This document shows positions 33,314-39,753 of a stretch of 39,753 nucleotides of DNA, piece by piece (within the stretch, counting starts at the first letter, position 1; the number at the start of each line of letters is the position of its first letter). The translations under genes and the position numbers were made by a program. Source of the DNA: Acidobacteriota bacterium. GTDB taxonomy: Bacteria > Acidobacteriota > Polarisedimenticolia > Gp22-AA2 > AA152. Location: positions 1-39,753 of the forward strand of contig JAKEFJ010000001.1 of assembly GCA_022616665.1 (NCBI GenBank). Reading direction: 5' to 3'. A model generated the notes under the pieces. That model saw nothing but the letters and a program-made list of their open reading frames with translations, did not search any database and had not been told where the DNA came from.

Positions 33314-33843
33314 GTCCTCAATGCGGGCAAGGCCTGCCCTTCGGGCACGAACTCCAGGGCAAGTCCGTTATTGCAGTAGCGCTGCCCTGTCGGTGGCGGC
33401 CCGTCGTTGAAGACATGCCCCTGGTGTCCGCCACAGCGGGCGCAGTGGTACTCGGTGCGCGGCAGGATCAGCTTGAAATCCCGCCTGGTGCCCACCCTGC
33501 CCGGCATCGCCTGGAAGAAGCTGGGCCACCCCGTGCCGCTGTCGAACTTGGCCTCCGAGCTGAACAAGGGCAGGTAGCAGGCGGCGCAGATGAAGACTCC
33601 GGCATGCTTCTCCTCGTTGAGCGGGCTGGTGCCCGCGCGCTCCGTCGACTCCTCGAAGAGGATCGCGTAGCGATCGGCCGGCAGGATCTTCTTCCATTCG
33701 GCTTTCGGCTTGCTCAGCGGCTCGAATCCATTCATCTGCTTGGCTTGCGCCATCGTCTCCTCCTTCGGCCGGGCACAGGCTGGAAAGAATGCAAACGCGA
33801 GCACTGTGCCCACGCCGGTCGTCAAAAAACTCCTTCGTTCCAT
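33310..33843 (-). CDS. msrB: Peptide-methionine (R)-S-oxide reductase, exported
   Basis: MsrB repairs the R-epimer of methionine sulfoxide. The 177-residue protein opens ERRSFLTTGVGTVLAFAFFPAC, a twin-arginine-type signal ending in a lipobox, so it is probably exported by Tat and lipid-anchored. The zinc site has both CxxC pairs (CAAC at 86-89 and CARC at 134-137), and the catalytic Cys lies in QRYCNNGLALEF (Cys157). Relatives often read RYCINS there. The core FDSGTGWPSFFQ is intact. It is the first gene of the msrB-msrA pair, which together would protect envelope proteins from oxidation. Confidence 0.94.
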   Translation of the reverse strand: MERRSFLTTGVGTVLAFAFFPACARPKEETMAQAKQMNGFEPLSKPKAEWKKILPADRYAILFEESTERAGTSPLNEEKHAGVFICAACYLPLFSSEAKFDSGTGWPSFFQAMPGRVGTRRDFKLILPRTEYHCARCGGHQGHVFNDGPPPTGQRYCNNGLALEFVPEGQALPALRT

Positions 33844-33999
33844 ACGATATGCCCTCTTTCTTTGGGAATCCGATCAGCCTGCGCTTGGTAACCGGCGCTT
33901 ATTGCTTCCGACCTGGCTTGCCTCGCGCGCTATAGGATCCGCCGCCCGGGGACGCCGGCCCACTTAAGATGCTTTTTTGGGTCGGAGGTGTCTGAAAAT

Positions 34000-34017
34000 C
34001 TTCACTTTATTTTGAAG
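34000..34017 (-). terminator. Weak terminator-like hairpin after the MscS gene
   Basis: On the minus strand CTTCA and TGAAG form a 5-bp stem with an 8-base loop, followed by ATTTTC. It lies 33 bases beyond the stop of the channel gene. The rest of the 206-base gap to msrB shows no gene. Confidence 0.3.
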
Positions 34018-34049
34018 TAAGCCGGGCACGACCGCCGGCGCCGGTTGCC

Positions 34050-35183
34050 TTATTCGGTCGATTCTCCGGGTCCGGCATCGGTGGGAATATCCCCTCCCGC
34101 AATAAATCTCTCGCGCAGGCTTTCGCTACGCTCCGGTGGCAAGTCCAGGGTGCGGGTAGGGAAGGGCATGATGATGCCTTCCCGGGCATAGCGCAGGTGC
34201 AAGCTCTTAATAAGGTGATGGCGCAGCCCCGCGCTCCCGTTATGGTTGCGAGCGCGATTCACCACCACCAGATTGATGCTGGATTCCCCGAACCTCTCGT
34301 ATCGGACCTTGGGCTCGAAGCCCTCCGCAGCCTCCGGATGGAGGCGCTGGATCTCCCTGGCCACTTCGAGAGTGACCTGTTCCACTCTTTCGAGGTCGCT
34401 GTCGAAATGGACTCCGACTTCCACCCGTACATCCACCTCCGGCTCAGGAAGGTTGAAGTTGGTGATGAGACTTTCGGTGAGCTTCGAGTTGGGAACCAGG
34501 ACGGTGCTGTTCCCGGCAGTCTGGATCCGGGTCGTCCGCCAGCTCATGCGGGTGACGGTCCCCTCAATCCCCCCTTCCAGACGGATGAAGTGACCCGGCT
34601 CGATGGCCTTGTCGAGGATGATCTGGATGCCCGCGAACAGGTTGGCCAGGGAATCTTTCAGCGCCAGAGCCACCGCCAGGCTGCCGATCCCGAGAGAGGC
34701 CAGGATCGGCGTAATGGAGATCCCGATGCTGTCCAGGAAGACCAGGATTCCCAGGGCGATGATGATTCCCCGGATCATCCCCTGGACGAGACCCCGGGCC
34801 CCCTGCAGGACGGCGTGTTTCTCGGAGAGCCTGTCCAGAACGCCGCGGCAGGCCAAATCCACAAAAAGAACCAGTGCCAGCGCCATGGCGCCAGCCATGA
34901 CGATGTCGAAGGCCCGGTCCCACTCCGGAGAAAGCGGGAGGATGCGCTCCAGAATCAGCAGGCCGCTGGCCAGGATGGGAAGCAGCAAGGGGCCCGAGAG
35001 GGAACGCACCAGGACGTCGTCCCAGGTCCAGGCCGTTCGCTCAGCCGCCCGCTGCATCCACTTCAAGGCGTAGCGCTTGACCGCCATGAAGAGGAAGACC
35101 CAGAGTATAAAGACCACCGGCCCCAGGAGCCAGGGGGAATTCAAATATCCATCCAGTGGCGAGTCGGCTAGAAAGGAAGACAT
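34050..35183 (-). CDS. MscS-family mechanosensitive ion channel
   Basis: MscS channels open under membrane tension to release solutes during hypo-osmotic shock. I choose ATG 35183, seven bases after GGAGGTGA, giving 377 residues; ATG 35219 is less well placed. Four or five membrane spans are visible (about 15-40, 60-80, 92-115, 135-155), then the pore-lining TM3 with SLGIGSLAVALALKDSLANLFAG, which is Gly/Ala-packed as in MscS. The beta domain follows (GHFIRLEGGIEGTVTRMSWR and STVLVPNSKL) and then the mixed C-terminal domain. It transcribes away from the RND operon, with a 248-base gap between. Confidence 0.93.
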   Translation of the reverse strand: MSSFLADSPLDGYLNSPWLLGPVVFILWVFLFMAVKRYALKWMQRAAERTAWTWDDVLVRSLSGPLLLPILASGLLILERILPLSPEWDRAFDIVMAGAMALALVLFVDLACRGVLDRLSEKHAVLQGARGLVQGMIRGIIIALGILVFLDSIGISITPILASLGIGSLAVALALKDSLANLFAGIQIILDKAIEPGHFIRLEGGIEGTVTRMSWRTTRIQTAGNSTVLVPNSKLTESLITNFNLPEPEVDVRVEVGVHFDSDLERVEQVTLEVAREIQRLHPEAAEGFEPKVRYERFGESSINLVVVNRARNHNGSAGLRHHLIKSLHLRYAREGIIMPFPTRTLDLPPERSESLRERFIAGGDIPTDAGPGESTE

Positions 35184-35431
35184 GAGACCGTCACCTCCGG
35201 GGGTTTCTGGACGCGGCACAGTCTAACCAAACTCACCACCGTCAGCCACCCAGCCGATTCCCCTCCAGACGCTTGCGGCTCCCTCCCACCCGCTCGAAGG
35301 TGAGGCACCATGGGGCGCCTGGTCAGGTCGGGGGCCCCAAAGAAAAATTCCGGGAACTCTCGGTCGGACATATCCGTACTTCATGCTGTTGGGTGGGCGA
35401 ACGCGATCCGGTCACTTCGAGGGGAAAAGCC

Positions 35432-36628
35432 ATGCGATACCTGGCAGGCCGAAAGCGCCTGTATTGGATTATCTTCGCGGTAATCCTGGCGGTCGGCGGA
35501 GTGGTGGGCTATTTCGCACTGACCGCCTCCCGTTCCGCGGCAAGTGCCAAAGCCCAAACCAGTCCGGCTTCCGGCAAGCCGGGCGGTGCCGTTCCCGCCA
35601 GTAAAAAAGCCGAAGCTGCCGCCGAGCCCGAAGGGAAAGCCGCCGTCCCGGTGAGCGTGGCCTCGATTCAGGAAGGGGAAGTTTCCTCTTACATCACCTC
35701 CACCGCGAATCTGGTGCCTGAAAACGACGTGAAGGTTCTGGCGGAATCGGAAGGAAAGGTGGCCGAGATCCGGGTGGAGGAAGGGGATCGTGTGGCTAAA
35801 GGGGAGATCCTGGCCCAGCTGGACCAGGGAGATGCCGAAATAACCCTGAAGAAGGCCCAGGTCAAGGCCTCCAACGCCAAGCTCAATTTCGATCGTGCCG
35901 CGAAGGTGCTCGCTGAAAACCTCATGAGCCGCGAACAGTACGACAAAGTCGCCACCGAGAACGAAGTGGCCCGCCAGGAGGAGGCGGAGGCGGCCTGGAG
36001 ACTCGAAAAGACCACCATACGCGCCCCTTTCTCCGGGCACCTGACCGAGCGGATGATTCGTCCCGGGCAGCACATCAGGCCGGGAGACGTGCTGTTCAGC
36101 GTGGCCGATTTCGACCCGCTCATCGCGCGGATCTACCTGCCCGAGAAAGATGTCCTGGGTCTTACCGAAGGGCGGGGCGTGAGAATCACCCTGAAGGCCA
36201 ACGAGACCACGCAGGTGAAAGGGCGCATACGGCAGATCAGCCCGGTCGTGGATCCAGCCACCGGCACGGTCAAGGTGACCGTGGAGGCGGTCGCGCCTCC
36301 GCCCGAGCTGAGGCCCGGGGCGTTCGTTACCCTGGCCATCGTCCGAGAGACCCATCCGAAAGCTCTCCTCGTCCCCCGGGAAGCGATCCTTTGGGAGATG
36401 CAGGATTCCTACCTGTTCGTCGTGGACGGAGCCGTGGCGCGCCGGCGTCCCGTGTCGCTGGGACTCGAGGAGGAGGGGCACGTGGAAGTGGTGCGCGGCC
36501 TCACCGCCGGGGACCAGGTCATCGTTGCGGGACAGGGCGGGCTCAAGGACGGGGCTTCCGTGAAGGTCCTCCCTTCGGCCCAGGCTTCGGATTCGCGCGT
36601 TTCCCGCGGCCCCCGGGCGCGAGGATGA
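35432..36628 (+). CDS. RND efflux adaptor (membrane fusion protein)
   Basis: This 398-residue periplasmic adaptor joins an RND pump to an outer-membrane channel. The start ATG 35432 has GAGGGGAAAAG upstream; an open frame from 35273 is not supported. Residues 10-32 form the membrane anchor. A Lys/Ala-rich linker follows, then the split lipoyl domain (VLAESEGKVAEIRVEEGDRV and TTIRAPFSGHLTERMIRPGQ) around a short helical hairpin (about 125-165), then beta-barrel and membrane-proximal domains. The short hairpin is typical of HAE1/MdtA-like adaptors. It lies three bases before the permease gene. No outer-membrane factor gene is within the window. The 248 bases upstream hold no convincing promoter. 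Confidence 0.9.
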   Translation: MRYLAGRKRLYWIIFAVILAVGGVVGYFALTASRSAASAKAQTSPASGKPGGAVPASKKAEAAAEPEGKAAVPVSVASIQEGEVSSYITSTANLVPENDVKVLAESEGKVAEIRVEEGDRVAKGEILAQLDQGDAEITLKKAQVKASNAKLNFDRAAKVLAENLMSREQYDKVATENEVARQEEAEAAWRLEKTTIRAPFSGHLTERMIRPGQHIRPGDVLFSVADFDPLIARIYLPEKDVLGLTEGRGVRITLKANETTQVKGRIRQISPVVDPATGTVKVTVEAVAPPPELRPGAFVTLAIVRETHPKALLVPREAILWEMQDSYLFVVDGAVARRRPVSLGLEEEGHVEVVRGLTAGDQVIVAGQGGLKDGASVKVLPSAQASDSRVSRGPRARG

Positions 36629-36631
36629 CGC

Positions 36632-39600
36632 ATGAGCCTCATCCAGTTCTCCTTGAAGCGCCGGGTCACCATCACCATGGGTGCCGTGGCGCTGGTAATC
36701 TTTGGCTGCGTTGCCTACACGCGGCTTCCCATCAACCTTCTTCCTGAGCTTTCCTATCCCAGTTTGACCGTCGAGACCCGCTACGCCGGGGCCGCCCCCG
36801 GCGAAGTGGAGTCCCTGGTCACCCGCCCGGTGGAAGAAGCGGTGGGCGTGGTGGCCGGGGTGCAGCGGATCACTTCCTCGTCCAGGCCCGGCCTGTCGCA
36901 GGTGACCCTGGAGTTCGGCTGGGGCCGGAACATGGACTTCGCCGCCATGGATGTCCGGGAAAAGCTGGACCTCGTGGCTCTGCCGCGGGAATCCGAGAAG
37001 CCGGTGGTCCTCCGTCTGGATCCAGCCAACGACCCGATCGTCCGGCTCTACCTGACGGATGGGCAGAACCTGGCGCAGCTGAGGTACGTGGCTGAAGAGT
37101 TGATCAAGAAGGATCTCGAGTCCTCCGCCGGCGTGGCCGCCGTCAAGATCAACGGAGGACTGGAGGAGGAAATTCAAGTCACGGTGGACCAGGGAAAACT
37201 GTCTCTGATGGGCCTCAGCATCCAGGACGTCAACCAGCGATTGTCGCGGGAAAACGTCAACCAGGCGGGCGGGAGCCTGTACGAGCAGGAGGCGCGTTAC
37301 CTGGTCCGCTCGCGTAACGAATTCAAGGACCTGGGGGATATCCGGCGAATCGTGCTGACCACGCGGGAGGGGCGCGAAGTGCTCCTCTCGGACGTGGCGG
37401 AAGTGACCCGGGGGCACAAGCAGCGGGATGCGATCACCCGGTTTGGCGGCGCCGAGGCGGTGGAGATGGCGCTTTACAAGGAAGGGGATGCCAACACGGT
37501 CTCCGTGGCCCGGGGGATCCAAAGTCGCCTGGAGAATGTGCGAAAGGAGCTTCCCGCGGGCATCCAGGTCATCACCGGCGTAGACCAGTCGCGTTTCATT
37601 CAGGACTCCATCCAGGAGGTCATCACCAACGCCCTGGAAGGAGGACTCCTGGCCATTCTCATCATCCTGCTCTTCTTGAAGGATATCTGGAGCACGATCA
37701 TCATCAGCGTCTCGATACCCATTTCCATCATCGCGACCTTTTTCCTCATGTACCAGACCGGGACCAGCTTGAACGTCATGTCCCTGGGAGGCTTGGCGCT
37801 GGGAGTGGGCATGCTGGTGGACGACTCCATCGTGGTACTGGAGGCGATCTACAAACGCCGGGAGCGGGGCGAGTCGGGTGGAGTGGCGGCTTTGCGGGGA
37901 GCTCAGGAGGTCGGCCGCGCTGTGGTGGCCTCGACGCTGACGACCATCGCCGTGTTCGCCCCGGTGGTGTTCGTGGAGGGGATCGCGGCGCAGCTTTTTC
38001 GCGACCAGGCTCTGACCGTGTCGTTCTCGCTGCTGGCCTCGCTGGTCGTTTCGCTGACGCTGATCCCGATGGTCGCGGCGCTGCGGGACAGAACGGCCGT
38101 GCCCGTCATCCTCGAAGCATCGTCCGCTCCTGCCGAAGGGAAGGTTCGCAGGGGGTTGCGCGCCGCTTTCGTTACCGGTCCAGCCGTCGGGCTTCGGTGG
38201 CTACGCATCGGATCGTCCAAGCTCGGGTCGTTCCTGGCGCTGCTCGCCCGGCCCGTGAGCGTCGTCTTCGACCGGGGCATGGACGCCCTGATGGCAGGCT
38301 ATCCCGGCGTCTTGCGGTGGGCCTTGCGCACTCCGGGAACGGTACTGGTGGTGGCGCTAGTGGCGTTCCTCGGCTCTTTGGCCATGTCGCGAGGACTGGG
38401 CATCGACCTGATCCCATCATTCTCCCAGGGTGAGTTCGTCTATCTCATTCAGCTTCCCGAAGGAACGCCTCTGGAAACAACCGACCGATTCGTCCAGGAG
38501 GTCCAGGAGACCCTCTCGGGAGATCCTCGGGTGGACGCCGTCTCCAGCATCGTAGGAGGCGCGGGGCTTTCCTTGCAACAAACCGGCACGGAAGGGGAGA
38601 GCGCGGCGCGCATCCAGGTCCGGATGAAGCCCGGCATGCGCCGCAAGGATGAGGAGGCGGTGGCGGTCATCCTCCGGCAGCGCCTGGAGGCGGCCAAGAG
38701 CGCCCGGTTCAAATTCGAGCGTCCCTCTTATTTCACCTTCCGTACTCCGGTTGAGGTGGAGATCTACGGCGACGACCTGGCGCAGCTGCAAAGCGCCTCG
38801 GCGTCTCTCAGGCGGGAAGTCGAGCATCTCCCCGGGCTGGTGGACGTGAAGTCTTCCATGGACGGCGCCAATCCCGAGCTTCAGGTCCTGTTCAACCGGG
38901 AGCAGGTCAGCCGACTGGGATTGGACTTGTTCCAGGTGGCGGCGACGATGCGCAACAAGGTGCAGGGGGAAGTGGCGACGCGCTTTCTGGAGGGGGATCG
39001 GGAAATCGGCATCGCCGTGAGGTCGGTCGCAGCCGGAAAGGCCTCGGTGGAAGACGTGGGGAGTCTGATCGTCGGACAGCGCGAGGGAGTGCCTATCTAC
39101 CTCAAGTCGGTGGCGGACATCCGCCTCGCCCGGGGGCCCGGCGAGATTCGGCGCGTGGGGCAGAAGCGTGCAGCGGTGATCTCGGCCGATCTGGCGGGAA
39201 GGGATATGGGGACCGTCGCCGCCGACATCCGGCAGGTCATCTCCAGGCAGAGCTTCCCTCCCGGCATCACCGCCGATCTGAGCGGACAGGAAGAAGAGAT
39301 GCACCGCTCGTTCAATTCGCTGCGCATGGCGATGTTCCTGGCCATCTTCCTGGTCTACCTGGTCATGGCCTGTGAGTTCGAGTCGTTGCTCTATCCGTTC
39401 GTGGTCATGTTCACAGTGCCATTGGGGGTGATCGGGGCGGTAGGGGCGCTCTACGTGACCGGACACTCCATCAATGTGGTGGCCATGATCGGCGCGGTGA
39501 TGCTGGCGGGAATCGTCGTGAAGAACGCCATCGTGCTTATCGACGCCGTGAACATGCTCCGCGATGAGGGGGTACCCAGGGAGCAGGCGCTCATTGAGGC

Positions 39601-39753
39601 AGGGCTCAAGCGCATGCGCCCGATACTCATGACTTCCGCCACGACCGTGCTGGGGCTTCTTCCCATGGCCCTGGGGCTGGGCGACGGAGCGGAGCTGCGC
39701 GCCCCGCTGGCCATCACCGTGATCGGCGGGCTGAGCGTGGCCACCATCCTGAC
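36632..39753 (+). CDS. RND efflux transporter permease (cut by window end)
   Basis: The frame is open from ATG 36632 to the last base, 1040 codons without a stop; the family usually has 1030-1080, so only a short tail is missing. It is an AcrB/HAE1-type proton-driven exporter. The N-terminus reads FSLKRRVTITMGAVALVIFG. TM4 has LGVGMLVDDSIVVLEAI, with the two adjacent Asp of the proton relay, and TM10 has AGIVVKNAIVLIDAVNML. Two large periplasmic loops lie at about residues 35-330 and 600-880. An extra polar loop after TM6 (about residues 490-550) is longer than usual. The substrate is not predictable. Confidence 0.93.
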   Translation, partial: MSLIQFSLKRRVTITMGAVALVIFGCVAYTRLPINLLPELSYPSLTVETRYAGAAPGEVESLVTRPVEEAVGVVAGVQRITSSSRPGLSQVTLEFGWGRNMDFAAMDVREKLDLVALPRESEKPVVLRLDPANDPIVRLYLTDGQNLAQLRYVAEELIKKDLESSAGVAAVKINGGLEEEIQVTVDQGKLSLMGLSIQDVNQRLSRENVNQAGGSLYEQEARYLVRSRNEFKDLGDIRRIVLTTREGREVLLSDVAEVTRGHKQRDAITRFGGAEAVEMALYKEGDANTVSVARGIQSRLENVRKELPAGIQVITGVDQSRFIQDSIQEVITNALEGGLLAILIILLFLKDIWSTIIISVSIPISIIATFFLMYQTGTSLNVMSLGGLALGVGMLVDDSIVVLEAIYKRRERGESGGVAALRGAQEVGRAVVASTLTTIAVFAPVVFVEGIAAQLFRDQALTVSFSLLASLVVSLTLIPMVAALRDRTAVPVILEASSAPAEGKVRRGLRAAFVTGPAVGLRWLRIGSSKLGSFLALLARPVSVVFDRGMDALMAGYPGVLRWALRTPGTVLVVALVAFLGSLAMSRGLGIDLIPSFSQGEFVYLIQLPEGTPLETTDRFVQEVQETLSGDPRVDAVSSIVGGAGLSLQQTGTEGESAARIQVRMKPGMRRKDEEAVAVILRQRLEAAKSARFKFERPSYFTFRTPVEVEIYGDDLAQLQSASASLRREVEHLPGLVDVKSSMDGANPELQVLFNREQVSRLGLDLFQVAATMRNKVQGEVATRFLEGDREIGIAVRSVAAGKASVEDVGSLIVGQREGVPIYLKSVADIRLARGPGEIRRVGQKRAAVISADLAGRDMGTVAADIRQVISRQSFPPGITADLSGQEEEMHRSFNSLRMAMFLAIFLVYLVMACEFESLLYPFVVMFTVPLGVIGAVGALYVTGHSINVVAMIGAVMLAGIVVKNAIVLIDAVNMLRDEGVPREQALIEAGLKRMRPILMTSATTVLGLLPMALGLGDGAELRAPLAITVIGGLSVATIL

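Noticed and set aside
35311-35339. Hairpin TGGGGC/GCCCCA followed by an A-rich stretch as a terminator
   Set aside because: The loop is 17 bases, no T-run follows on either strand in a sensible place, and it lies between divergent genes.
35273-35431. Upstream extension of the RND adaptor to 35273
   Set aside because: The added residues have no adaptor similarity and would bury the membrane anchor; the ATG at 35432 has a good ribosome site.
35381-37522. 713-codon minus-strand open frame opposite the RND genes
   Set aside because: It is a shadow of the adaptor and permease, whose motifs are intact on the plus strand.

Overview
The window is 39.8 kb of GC-rich DNA from a Gram-negative (diderm) bacterium: it encodes a secretin, lipoproteins, an RND pump and a TonB/secretin-type STN fold. 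Coding density is high and genes often overlap as ATGA, GTGA or TAATG. Start codons are mixed (ATG, GTG, TTG and one probable CTG). The sequence alone does not fix the phylum. The kelch/MopE protein, the cohesin-tailed secretin and the PurSQL-type purine cluster would suit Acidobacteriota or a related deep lineage, but this is inference. No rRNA, tRNA, CRISPR array or insertion sequence was found, and no gene-free stretch exceeds 300 bases.

Left part (1-14522, plus strand). The 3' end of thiL is followed by an ECF sigma factor and a small single-span membrane protein, probably its anti-sigma partner. A 197-base leader with two hairpin repeats around a 16-bp palindrome comes next. It precedes a large operon for a type IV pilus/type II secretion hybrid machine: a small secretin-like periplasmic protein, PilC, PilB, PilM, PilN, PilO, PilP, a lipoprotein secretin, two GspG-like pseudopilins, an Ig-like lipoprotein and a pseudopilin without the usual Glu5. 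No PilT retraction ATPase and no prepilin peptidase are present, so the set looks more like a secretion apparatus than a twitching pilus. PilN carries an added STN-like domain, and the secretin carries N-terminal TPRs and a C-terminal cohesin-like domain.

Middle (14640-25053). A minus-strand His-rich predicted barrel protein lies divergent to an M16 peptidase, dut and an MBL-fold hydrolase that probably starts at CTG. Then comes purB-purS-purQ-purL-purF, the IMP-pathway steps that use the three-part FGAM synthase. Behind purF lies the C-terminal half of a TlpA-like thioredoxin.

Right part (25050-39753). A YqjD/YqjE/DUF3618-like membrane operon (minus) diverges from an alpha/beta hydrolase and a sarcosine-oxidase-like flavoenzyme. 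A 1381-residue secreted protein with 14 kelch and about six MopE repeats follows, behind a TTGACA-type promoter. On the minus strand come an exported msrB-msrA pair and an MscS channel. The window ends in an RND efflux operon: the adaptor is complete and the permease is cut by the window edge.

The most novel material is the hybrid secretion operon with its domain fusions and structured leader.
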